DNA of 11,169 nucleotides from Flavobacteriales bacterium UBA6165 (GCA_002422285.1 DIUF01000080.1:1-11169); one strand, 5' to 3'. Numbered from the stretch's first letter, positions 1 to 7,145 are shown. The notes: generated by a model not told the origin, from the sequence alone. Numbers and translations are program-made.

Positions 1-23
1 TCTACCAACTGAGCTACTCCCGC
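1..23 (-). tRNA. 5' end of a tRNA gene, truncated by the window edge (possibly tRNA-Gly)
   Basis: Read on the minus strand, these bases begin with an acceptor-stem strand GCGGGAG followed by TAGCTCAGTTGGTAGA, the classic tRNA position 8-9 plus D-arm sequence. The gene starts at 23 and runs leftwards out of the window, so the anticodon is not visible. The GCGGGAG acceptor strand is often found in bacterial glycine tRNAs, but that identity is a guess. A strong Bacteroidota-type promoter lies at 66-95 on the same strand, about 42 bases upstream, so this is probably the first tRNA of its transcript. Confidence 0.9.
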
Positions 24-65
24 AAGACTTTTGTCAAACCGTGAACCGTTCGTTCATTCGGGGTG

Positions 66-95
66 CAAATATAAAGTCAATTTTTATTCGTGCAA
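66..95 (-). promoter_or_regulatory. Promoter of the tRNA gene
   Basis: On the minus strand there is TTG (93-95), a 19-base spacer, then TATATTTG (66-73), followed by CACCC. This matches the Bacteroidota primary sigma consensus TTG-N(17-23)-TAnnTTTG exactly. Transcription would start near 58-61 and leave a leader of roughly 35 bases before the tRNA. The -33 TTG sits inside a 13-base inverted repeat, CAAGAA-A-TTCTTG (93-105). Confidence 0.75.
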
Positions 96-130
96 GAAAT
101 TCTTGAAAAAAAATCCAGCGTTTTTTGTGT

Positions 131-1696
131 TTAATACCTCGAAACTATCAAGCGCGTGCTCAAATCACCTGATTGTTTTCTGATACTCAGCACATAAACG
201 CCATTCGGCAAGTCGGAGATATCGAGTTGGAAACTGTGTTTTTGTGGATTCAACTGGCCGCCAAAAACTTCTTTCATCATAATTCCGGTGCTGCTGTAAA
301 GCGCTAAGTTCACATATTCGTTTTCACTGGCAAAGCTTATTGTTGCCGAGTGCGATGCAGGATTCGGATAACAAAGCAATTCATGAACGTCGATTTCATT
401 GTAGTTTTCGATTCCTACATTGCCATTACAAGCACGTGCAACAGGAATCAAATTTACCTGATGTTCGAACATCTCTTGCACATCTGTTTCGGAGACACCA
501 AACCAATCGTGGAGCACTGAAGCGTATACATCACGGAAATCGTATTGCATTGGCACCCCGGCTTGACTCACAATCGTGTCTGAAATTACTGGGTTGTTGC
601 CAATCACTTGAGCCGACAAACACGAACCGAATAAGAAAAGCGGCGCAGCATCACCATGGTCTGTACCGTTGCTCGCATTGGCAGCCACTTGTCGACCGAA
701 TTCCGAAAAGGTCATGCCTAAAACACGATCGCTCAAGCCCAAAAGCTGGATGTCATTCATGAAAGCATGGATGGCGTCGGAAAGTGTTTTGAGCAAATTG
801 GCATGTGCTCCAGTGGTTGGACTTCCATTGATGACTTGCCCATCGTGGGTGTCGAAGCCATTTAGGTTCAAGATGTAAACCTTTGTTTGAGCACCACCAG
901 AAATCAAACGCGCGATTTGTTTCAAATGCATCGCCATTGGGTTGTTGCTGTCGTATAGTGTAGACAAGGAATTACCGGCATTGTACACATTTTGAAGTGC
1001 TTGTCCATACTGGTCAGATTGCATAATCATGTTGTTGATATGCGTGATGTGGGCGCCATAATAACCTGTATGCACAGCGGTAACTCCTCCACCAATATTG
1101 AAATGCTGAGAAGGATCATCTGATGCAATTGAAAAATTCGAAACCAATCCTTGACAAGTTGCTGATACCTCATAGCCCATGCTCAGTGCGAAGGGATGTG
1201 GATAATCTGCATTGGGATAATTTGATGGATAATTTTGATGATCTGCCTGGAAATAACGACCTAGCCAACCAGTTGATGCTTCGTTTTGGATGTTGCCCGA
1301 AGTCCAAATGTCCATGGAGCGGAAATGACTTCTGTTTTGTTGCGGATAGCCTACATTTTGAATGACACCAAGTTTGCCATTTTGAAACATACTGGCCATG
1401 CCGCTCATGCTTGGATGTAGAGCTAAATTATTGTTATTGAGATTTATCAAGTTGTTTTGTGGGATGTGCAGATTTGGTCGTTGAATCACCAAGTTATCAA
1501 ATTGGTCCAATGGAATCAAGGTGTTCAAACCGTCATTTCCACCGTTCAAGCGGATTAATACAAGGACACGATCTTCGCTGCTTCTACTTAATTTAAACAA
1601 ATCTTGTGCAACAGCTTTCATTGGAATGCCATTCACAGCGATGCTCACTCCCGCCGCACCTAATGCTGATTTCTTTATAAAATTTCTTCTTTTCAT
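131..1696 (-). CDS. DUF1501 family protein with twin-arginine leader and T9SS type A sorting domain
   Basis: 521 residues. The N-terminus has a twin-arginine motif (KRRNFIKK, residues 2-9), a hydrophobic stretch (residues 11-22) and a likely cleavage site after AVAQ (about residue 31), so Tat export is likely. Residues about 43-420 look like DUF1501, a family of unknown function in the alkaline phosphatase clan. Recognisable segments are RLNGGNDGLNTLIP (49-62), NRSHFRSMDIW (121-131), GFDTHDGQ (280-287) and SEFGRQ with TDHGD (331-349), which include the Asp/His residues expected near a metal site. Residues about 442-521 form a Por secretion tail: YPNPA (443-447), DLPNGVYVL (495-503) and a basic end RLIVSRY. 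The ATG at 1696 lies 16 bases after the DUF1800 stop, so the two are probably co-transcribed. The reaction and substrate are unknown. Family assignment is firm; the Tat-then-T9SS route is inference from motifs. Confidence 0.9.
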   Translation of the reverse strand: MKRRNFIKKSALGAAGVSIAVNGIPMKAVAQDLFKLSRSSEDRVLVLIRLNGGNDGLNTLIPLDQFDNLVIQRPNLHIPQNNLINLNNNNLALHPSMSGMASMFQNGKLGVIQNVGYPQQNRSHFRSMDIWTSGNIQNEASTGWLGRYFQADHQNYPSNYPNADYPHPFALSMGYEVSATCQGLVSNFSIASDDPSQHFNIGGGVTAVHTGYYGAHITHINNMIMQSDQYGQALQNVYNAGNSLSTLYDSNNPMAMHLKQIARLISGGAQTKVYILNLNGFDTHDGQVINGSPTTGAHANLLKTLSDAIHAFMNDIQLLGLSDRVLGMTFSEFGRQVAANASNGTDHGDAAPLFLFGSCLSAQVIGNNPVISDTIVSQAGVPMQYDFRDVYASVLHDWFGVSETDVQEMFEHQVNLIPVARACNGNVGIENYNEIDVHELLCYPNPASHSATISFASENEYVNLALYSSTGIMMKEVFGGQLNPQKHSFQLDISDLPNGVYVLSIRKQSGDLSTRLIVSRY

Positions 1697-1712
1697 TATG
1701 CTTCGTCTTAGG

Positions 1713-3293
1713 TTAGATTACATGAAATTCAGCCATTCGGTAAAAAGCAGCTAACATGTTACTCATACGTGTCTTGATTAAGTTGGCTTGTGCAGTATTG
1801 CTTGGATTGTTTTGGTAATTCTGATATTCCATTGTCCAAACTGCGCTTCCTTGACCATTATGAAGAAGAGTTCTTAAGTATAAGCGCTGCGTAGCATTCA
1901 TAGGCTTACAACAAAACATAGATTCTAGTTCCAAAACTATCGCAAGGTCATCATTGGGGAAATCCAAATTATTCAAAAAGCCAAGTGAATCAATTTGAAC
2001 CGCTTGACCGTTGATAACAGGTCCGGAAAATAAAAACCACCAAGCCAAACCAGACCGCTCTTTTATTCTTGCTGAATTGATCCATAACTGCGAATATGCA
2101 GGTGCCAAGAAGAACGGATACCATCCCGCCACTTCAGATGGTGAAGAGATGTTCATGCCGCTGTTTGCAGTAAGCCAATGCATATTGAAAAACACTTCTG
2201 TTGTGGTCAATAAATCGAAATTCAAATTGGTTTCAGTTGAGATGAACATGGTTGCCATAAAGTCACATGGGTCTTTTACCAAAGTTCCTCTCAAAGCCTC
2301 ACTGAAGAAATGTTGGCTTGATAAAAGTGTTGTTATGGCCTGAGCAATATCATAGTTGTTTGCAATAATGATATCAGCAAGTGGCAAAACAATATTGGTG
2401 TTAACATCAGGTGTAATATCATAATTCACAAACCAACGGTACAGTTTTCTGCTGATATGACGCGCAACTTCATCTTGTTGGAAGATGATGTCAATCAGGT
2501 CTTTATACTCGTCATCACCATTGTCCGTAACGACTGCATTGTTGAATTTATCCGATAATTGCTTGTTGCCAGTATCATGTAGAATAGGAATGAATACAGA
2601 TTGTGCAATAGCGCCATCATTTACTGTTCCAGCGTAATTTTGAATCGTCCAACCAGTTAAAACACGAGAGGCGGCTAAGATGTCATCTTCTGTGAAGTTG
2701 GTGTAATCGCCTGGCCCAATTTGCGGCCCTTTTCCGATGGTGTAGAGTTCAAACAATTCTCGCGCAAAATTTTCATTAGGAAAAAACTGGTTGTTGAAAG
2801 CCCCACTCAAGAAAAGTAACATTTCAGGATTGATGGTCATGTCTTTAACCAATTGTTTGAAATTCCCCATACAGCTGCTGCGAATCAAATTGATATATTG
2901 ATAACCTATATTGGGCTCATGCTCCATGGTTACACCAAAATGATTCAGCCAAAATAGCGTCATTTTCTCCTTGATGGTCATTTCTCCAGCATACAATTTT
3001 TGGTTCATCCATGAGGTTAATGAAATTCGCCTCATAGCATCAACAACACCACCATTGGTATTTGGGTATAAATTATTTACCCAGGTTTGACCGGAAGGTG
3101 TCAAGGGATCGTCGTTGTTATAAGCTACGGGAAAATCGTCTGGACTGAGATTCAACAACGCATTGATTGTTGCAGTTAAACCATTGGATACAGACCAGTT
3201 GATGTGTGATTTTTTGTAACCAACCACCGTGCGTTTTAGCAGGTGAGTGGCCTCTGTTTTGGTCCATGGACCCGAATATGGCGCTAGAGACAT
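1713..3293 (-). CDS. DUF1800 family protein
   Basis: 526 residues. The sequence has typical DUF1800 features: an N-terminal WTKTEATHLLKRTVVG segment (10-25), MTLFWLNHFG (111-120), FARELFELYTIGKG (176-189), the DDILAASRVLTGWTI block (203-217), HDTGNK (239-244) and an ARHISRKLYRWFV segment (277-289). It is probably mainly helical; the biochemical function of the family is unknown. No signal peptide is visible, and an in-frame TAG two codons upstream of the ATG rules out a longer N-terminus in this frame. The gene sits 64 bases downstream of the secreted phosphatase-like gene and 16 bases upstream of the DUF1501 gene. DUF1800 and DUF1501 genes are often found paired, which suggests a shared job, possibly with this partner acting inside the cell. 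Export by an unrecognised route cannot be excluded. Confidence 0.9.
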   Translation of the reverse strand: MSLAPYSGPWTKTEATHLLKRTVVGYKKSHINWSVSNGLTATINALLNLSPDDFPVAYNNDDPLTPSGQTWVNNLYPNTNGGVVDAMRRISLTSWMNQKLYAGEMTIKEKMTLFWLNHFGVTMEHEPNIGYQYINLIRSSCMGNFKQLVKDMTINPEMLLFLSGAFNNQFFPNENFARELFELYTIGKGPQIGPGDYTNFTEDDILAASRVLTGWTIQNYAGTVNDGAIAQSVFIPILHDTGNKQLSDKFNNAVVTDNGDDEYKDLIDIIFQQDEVARHISRKLYRWFVNYDITPDVNTNIVLPLADIIIANNYDIAQAITTLLSSQHFFSEALRGTLVKDPCDFMATMFISTETNLNFDLLTTTEVFFNMHWLTANSGMNISSPSEVAGWYPFFLAPAYSQLWINSARIKERSGLAWWFLFSGPVINGQAVQIDSLGFLNNLDFPNDDLAIVLELESMFCCKPMNATQRLYLRTLLHNGQGSAVWTMEYQNYQNNPSNTAQANLIKTRMSNMLAAFYRMAEFHVI

Positions 3294-3317
3294 TTGCTAG
3301 GTTTTGAAATGACCCAA

Positions 3318-3325
3318 CAAAAATA
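3318..3325 (-). promoter_or_regulatory. Candidate -7 box upstream of the DUF1800 gene
   Basis: TATTTTTG on the minus strand matches TAnnTTTG and ends 24 bases before the DUF1800 ATG. The nearest upstream TTG (3351-3353) gives a spacer of 25 bases, slightly longer than usual, so support is partial. If active, it would let the DUF1800-DUF1501 pair be transcribed independently of the upstream phosphatase gene. Confidence 0.35.
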
Positions 3326-3357
3326 GCAGAAAAAATGAATTAAGGAAAAACAAAAAA

Positions 3358-4293
3358 CTATTTGAGATTAGAGAACAACTCACGCATAATCTTGCCGCGT
3401 CCTGTTGGCATATCAACATTTAACAAGAGCGCAATTGTTGCAGGAATATCAATGAGTTCGTGGTTGGTATTTTCAAAAGCAAGTCCCTGTTGAAAGTCTG
3501 GTCCTAAGGCAAGAAGAAATATGCGTTTGTTGCTTTCTGTTCTCGGACCATGGGAAATAAAACCGTCTCTAAAACCATCTGCATTTCTACCGTGATCTGT
3601 TGTGATAAAAAGTGTGGTTTTGTCTTTCATTTCGGGGTGATTTTGGATCATTTCCCAAAGTTCTAAAGCATATTCGTCCGACTTTTTGATGGCATTGATG
3701 TAGCCATCCCAGCGATTGGCATGGGCGTTGGCATCGGGTGCAAGTAAATTCACAAGCATCAATTTTGGTGCATAGGTGTTGATGACCTGTTTTACTTTAA
3801 TCCATGTGAAGTGATCGCCCACATAATCTTTTCCATTGCCATTTAATCCGCAAAATGTATGGGGTTGATACAAATCGTTCCATTTTTTATGCACTGTATT
3901 TCCCAAAATAGACAGCTTTCCTTTGCTCGAAATCACCCAAAGTTTGTCTTTGTGTATTTCGTATTGCTTCATGTAATATTGAAATATGGACGGATATCGT
4001 GGCAATTGACTGCCGTTGTTTTTTATGCGTTGATAACGACCAGTTGTCATGGCTGTATGACCTGCATTGGTCGTGGTTCGCTTGGTGTTTGCCCTGAAAT
4101 TGGTGTTCAAAACGCCTTGAGGAGCAAGTTTATGTTTCAAGTTGGGTACATTTTGGAATGTGCTATCACCAAAAGTTTCTGTATGTCGCACACCGTCAAT
4201 CACCAAAATGATGACATATTCCGTTTTGAATTTGTTTTGTGCCAAGCTTGGTAAAACAAACCATAGTAAAACTAGAATTGTAAAAATTCGCAT
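3358..4293 (-). CDS. Secreted alkaline-phosphatase-superfamily (phosphodiesterase/sulfatase-like) protein
   Basis: 311 residues from the ATG at 4293. An upstream in-frame ATG at 4323 exists, but 4293 is preferred because it begins directly with a signal peptide (MRIFTILVLL...LAQ, residues 1-19) and because the candidate -7 box at 4311-4318 would place the transcript start downstream of 4323. The alkaline phosphatase/phosphodiesterase fold is indicated by VIDGVR (31-36, D33 a likely metal ligand), RTTTNAGHTAMTTG (72-85, one Thr the likely nucleophile), a D187...H191 pair in PDANAH, TTDHGR (231-236, D233 and H234) and SHGP (247-250, H248). This is the expected set of two-metal-site residues. 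The protein is short for the superfamily, with few insertions. It probably hydrolyses a phosphate or sulfate ester in the periplasm or at the surface; the substrate cannot be read from the sequence. It lies just upstream of the DUF1800/DUF1501 pair on the same strand. Confidence 0.85.
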   Translation of the reverse strand: MRIFTILVLLWFVLPSLAQNKFKTEYVIILVIDGVRHTETFGDSTFQNVPNLKHKLAPQGVLNTNFRANTKRTTTNAGHTAMTTGRYQRIKNNGSQLPRYPSIFQYYMKQYEIHKDKLWVISSKGKLSILGNTVHKKWNDLYQPHTFCGLNGNGKDYVGDHFTWIKVKQVINTYAPKLMLVNLLAPDANAHANRWDGYINAIKKSDEYALELWEMIQNHPEMKDKTTLFITTDHGRNADGFRDGFISHGPRTESNKRIFLLALGPDFQQGLAFENTNHELIDIPATIALLLNVDMPTGRGKIMRELFSNLK

Positions 4294-4310
4294 ATCGTTA
4301 AATTTCAAGG

Positions 4311-4318
4311 CAAAGGTA
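4311..4318 (-). promoter_or_regulatory. Candidate -7 box of the phosphatase-like gene
   Basis: TACCTTTG on the minus strand is an exact TAnnTTTG match, ending 17 bases before the ATG at 4293. This is the same box-to-ATG spacing as in rlmB. No TTG is found 17-23 bases upstream, so the -33 element is weak or absent. The box supports the shorter start at 4293. Confidence 0.45.
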
Positions 4319-4384
4319 GTCACAAAGACTCAATGCTTTGGTTGTGGAAAAATGATTTAACATGAGTTAGTATTTTTTTATCCT

Positions 4385-4412
4385 GAAGAAGAACAGTGCC
4401 GTTCAATTCTTC
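4385..4412. repeat. Imperfect inverted repeat between divergent promoters
   Basis: The left arm GAAGAAGAAC (4385-4394) and right arm GTTC-AA-TTCTTC (4401-4412) pair over ten bases with a two-base bulge and a six-base centre AGTGCC. It lies upstream of both divergent promoters and four bases before the rlmB -33 TTG, so it would act as DNA (a protein-binding site) rather than RNA. It has no adjoining T-run on the 3' side in either direction, so it is not a terminator. It may also be chance. Confidence 0.4.
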
Positions 4413-4415
4413 CAT

Positions 4416-4449
4416 TTGCCCATTCGCTCTTTTATAAATCGTAACTTTG
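4416..4449 (+). promoter_or_regulatory. Promoter of rlmB
   Basis: TTG (4416-4418), a 23-base spacer and TAACTTTG (4442-4449) match the Bacteroidota consensus. The box ends 17 bases before the ATG at 4467. The TTG at 4416 could be mistaken for an alternative start codon of the rlmB frame, but it is better explained as the -33 element. Confidence 0.65.
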
Positions 4450-4466
4450 CGCTTTCAAATTACATT

Positions 4467-5216
4467 ATGAGTTCAGATTCAGGTTATATTTTTGGTGTTC
4501 ATGCAGTTATAGAAGCTTTGCGTTCGGATGCCATCATCAATAAAATTCTCATTCAAAAAGGCATGGATAAGCAATTGTTCATCCAGTTGAAAAATGAATT
4601 GAAAGGGCAAACACATCAATTGCAGTTTGTTCCCATTGAAAAAATCAACAAGATTTGCAAGCAAAATCACCAAGGTGTTCTGGCTTTTATTTCGCCGGTG
4701 GAATACTTCCAAACGGTGGATATCATCGAAGAATTGCTTGAAAAAGGCAAGCAACCTCATTTTTTAATGTTGGATAGAATCACCGATGTGCGCAACTTTG
4801 GAGCCATCGCCAGGACCGCTGAGTGTATGGGTGTTGATGCCATTATTATTGCTGCCAAAGGCGCGGCTCAAATCACTCCTGATGCGATTAAGACTTCATC
4901 TGGCGCTTTAAGCAGAATTCCAGTTTGTCGCGAAGACCATCTGCAAGATGTGTTGCTGATGATGAAGCAATACGAGTTGAAAATTATTGCTTGTACGGAG
5001 AAAACGCCTCACTTGGTTCCCGACACGAATATGCTCGGAGGCTCTGTAATCATTATGGGTTCGGAAGAGGATGGTATCTCTCAGGAATTATTGAAATTGG
5101 CAGATGTCCGCGCAAAAATCCCGATGATGGGTGCAATTGCGTCTTTGAATGTTGGCGTTGCTACAGGCATTGTTTTGTACGAGAAAATGATGCAGGAAAA
5201 GGCTAGGGTAGAGTAA
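4467..5216 (+). CDS. rlmB: 23S rRNA (guanosine-2'-O-)-methyltransferase RlmB (TrmH/SpoU family)
   Basis: 249 residues from the ATG at 4467. The frame is open back to a TTG at 4416, but that TTG coincides with the promoter -33 box and transcription should begin near 4454. Residues 7-77 are the N-terminal substrate-binding domain (YIFGVHAVIEAL at 7-18). The C-terminal SPOUT domain has its three motifs: LDRITDVRNFGAIARTAE (102-119, with N110 and R116), IIMGSEEDGIS (195-205) and PMMGAIASLNVGVATGIVL (219-237), which form the knotted S-adenosylmethionine site. The family 2'-O-methylates a guanosine in the peptidyl-transferase region of 23S rRNA (G2251 in E. coli). Length is typical. Related TrmH-family enzymes act on tRNA, but the N-terminal domain and the overall match favour RlmB. 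It is the first gene of a plus-strand run. Confidence 0.92.
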   Translation: MSSDSGYIFGVHAVIEALRSDAIINKILIQKGMDKQLFIQLKNELKGQTHQLQFVPIEKINKICKQNHQGVLAFISPVEYFQTVDIIEELLEKGKQPHFLMLDRITDVRNFGAIARTAECMGVDAIIIAAKGAAQITPDAIKTSSGALSRIPVCREDHLQDVLLMMKQYELKIIACTEKTPHLVPDTNMLGGSVIIMGSEEDGISQELLKLADVRAKIPMMGAIASLNVGVATGIVLYEKMMQEKARVE

Positions 5217-5243
5217 GTTTTTCCATCTCTAGTTTTATTGTGC

Positions 5244-5251
5244 TACATTTG
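5244..5251 (+). promoter_or_regulatory. Candidate -7 box of the glycosyltransferase gene
   Basis: TACATTTG matches TAnnTTTG and ends 19 bases before the proposed TTG start at 5271. There is no TTG at 17-23 bases upstream (a TTT run is there), so only half of the promoter is supported. If real, the TTG at 5238 cannot be the translation start. Confidence 0.4.
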
Positions 5252-5270
5252 CCCAAAGCACAAGCGTATT

Positions 5271-7145
5271 TTGATTTCAAGAGAAAATATTGGGGGTTTT
5301 GTTCAAAAGCATGGTCTTTTTTTGGCTTTGTTGCTTTTTGGCGCGGTACTGAGAATCTTGTTTATCTCCATTCAAGGACTTTCTCACGATGAACTGAGCG
5401 CTTGGAATCGCATCGGCGACTACGATTTTTGTGGCGTTTTGGAATACGGCGTAAAACCCGATATGCACCCCGCTTTTATGCAAATTTTGCTTCAATATTG
5501 GGTGCAACTTTTTGGCGATTCTGAATGGGTTCTTCGCTTACCGAGCACACTTTTTGGACTTGCTGGCATCACATTGATGTATCATTTTTCGCTGCGTTTT
5601 CTCACCAAAGAAGTGGGTTTGTTTGCCGCAATTTTGATGCTTTTTTTGGTGTTTCCCATTCTACACACATCGCTTGCTCGTCCCTATGCGTCTGGGTTTT
5701 TCTTTATTTTACTTCAATTGCTTGGCATTTTTAAATTGGAACACAGCCGCATTCGCAAACAGTATTTTTGGTCTTCAACTTTCATTCTCATTGGAGCTAC
5801 AGGCGCCATCTATTCCCATTATTTTGCAGGATTAATGGCTGGAATTTTAGGTTTAACGTCGCTCTTTTATGTGGCAAAAAATCGTTGGATTTATTTGATT
5901 ACCGCTGGATTGCTCACCTTGCTTTTATTTTTGCCTCATTGGGAAATCACCAAAGAACACCTTTCTCGCGATGGTCTGGGTTGGTTGGGTGCTCCAGAGC
6001 CCCAATGGTTGTGGGATTTTATGGTCCAGTTTTTCAACAACAATGTGTTTTTCCTGCTGCTTTTTCTTGCCGCACTGACTTATCTACTTATTCGTCAGAA
6101 ATTCAAAATCAAAGCTGAATATCGCTTTCTGATTGTTTCATTCTTTGTCCTTTACTTTTTCTCCCATTTGATTTCTCTTTTATATACCCCAATTTTGCGT
6201 GAACCCGGCGTGCTCATGATTCTCCCGCTCTTGTTATTGGGCTTAGGTGGACTTCTAAAAACCATCCCAAAACGCATTTTTAATCTGGGTTCTATTGCCC
6301 TTTCTGCGCTTTTAGTCGGACATTCTTTCTATCCAGGTGAATTATTAAAAACTGTTCATTTTGAGCCCTTTAGAGAAATGACTGAGCTAATGAATGAAGC
6401 TGACGAACAATTGGGTCAAGATAAAATTTTGCGCTTGTGTAATGTGACCAATATCAATTACCTGAATTATTATACACGAAAAAATGGTGCAAGTTTAGAT
6501 TTTGAAATGACCATCATTGAAGAGATTGACGAAATCCATCAATTGGCACAAATCGTTGCCAAATCGGACAAGGAATACTGTATGTTGGCGCGTACCAATC
6601 GGGCTCAAAATGTAATTCAATTGGAGATTATTCGATATTTCTTTCCCGAAGTTGTTATGCATCAAGAGTTTTTTAACGCCAATTTCACCGTTTGGAAGCG
6701 TGGTGGATTCAGGAATCGGAAATTTTCGAAAGGCATCAGTGAATCAACGCATCCCGGGTTTTTCAAGGAATGGAATTCGGACACCACAAAAACAGAGTTT
6801 GTTGGTGATTTAAGGATTCCATGTAGTGTTTTCAATGGCGTGGATGGCTATCTTCTTTTTATGGCTGACGGCTGGGTTGATTCCACAATTGAATCTTTGA
6901 ATTTTGTGGTTGTTGCAGAGAGAAATGGAGAATTGCTGAAAGATGGCGAAAACGTAATCTTGTATCAGGCTTGGGATCAAAAGCAATTGCTTCAAACTAC
7001 TGGAAATAGAACGTTTTTTACGGCTGTTGAAATCCCGAAACAATTATTTGATTCTGATGTGCTGCATATTTACTTTTGGAATCGTAACTTTGTTCAAGTC
7101 AAAATTGAAAAACCGAGAATTTATGTGGTACAAGCAGGTCTTTAG
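5271..7145 (+). CDS. GT-C membrane glycosyltransferase, PMT/ArnT (GT39-like) type, with soluble C-terminal extension
   Basis: 624 residues if translation begins at the TTG at 5271; the frame is also open from a TTG at 5238. No in-frame ATG occurs until well past the first membrane segment, so a non-ATG start seems required. The first roughly 360 residues contain about ten hydrophobic segments. The first periplasmic loop has HDELSAW (39-45), carrying the acidic pair typical of lipid-phosphate-sugar-dependent GT-C enzymes, followed by MHPAF (65-69), a version of the HPP(L/F) motif. Such enzymes transfer a sugar from a polyprenyl-phosphate donor on the outer face of the inner membrane. From about residue 360 to the end the protein is soluble; its last 130 residues look strand-rich and resemble no domain I can name. 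Acceptor and donor are unknown. It starts 54 bases after rlmB and overlaps the next gene by 23 bases. Confidence 0.8.
   Translation: MISRENIGGFVQKHGLFLALLLFGAVLRILFISIQGLSHDELSAWNRIGDYDFCGVLEYGVKPDMHPAFMQILLQYWVQLFGDSEWVLRLPSTLFGLAGITLMYHFSLRFLTKEVGLFAAILMLFLVFPILHTSLARPYASGFFFILLQLLGIFKLEHSRIRKQYFWSSTFILIGATGAIYSHYFAGLMAGILGLTSLFYVAKNRWIYLITAGLLTLLLFLPHWEITKEHLSRDGLGWLGAPEPQWLWDFMVQFFNNNVFFLLLFLAALTYLLIRQKFKIKAEYRFLIVSFFVLYFFSHLISLLYTPILREPGVLMILPLLLLGLGGLLKTIPKRIFNLGSIALSALLVGHSFYPGELLKTVHFEPFREMTELMNEADEQLGQDKILRLCNVTNINYLNYYTRKNGASLDFEMTIIEEIDEIHQLAQIVAKSDKEYCMLARTNRAQNVIQLEIIRYFFPEVVMHQEFFNANFTVWKRGGFRNRKFSKGISESTHPGFFKEWNSDTTKTEFVGDLRIPCSVFNGVDGYLLFMADGWVDSTIESLNFVVVAERNGELLKDGENVILYQAWDQKQLLQTTGNRTFFTAVEIPKQLFDSDVLHIYFWNRNFVQVKIEKPRIYVVQAGL
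7048..7078 (+). promoter_or_regulatory. Candidate internal promoter for the DUF6265-like gene
   Basis: TTG (7048-7050), a 20-base spacer and TACTTTTG (7071-7078) fit the Bacteroidota consensus inside the end of the glycosyltransferase gene, 44 bases before the ATG at 7123. A second -7-like box, TAACTTTG (7085-7092), follows without a matching TTG. Coding constraint in AT-rich sequence could produce this by chance. Confidence 0.35.

Noticed and set aside
340..762. Plus-strand open frames opposite the DUF1501 gene, and similar antisense frames elsewhere
   Set aside because: They lie antisense to a well-supported gene, show no domain or signal features and have low-quality composition; they are shadows.
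4416..4466. N-terminal extension of RlmB from TTG 4416
   Set aside because: The segment contains the promoter elements and would lie upstream of the expected transcript start; the ATG at 4467 gives the normal family length.
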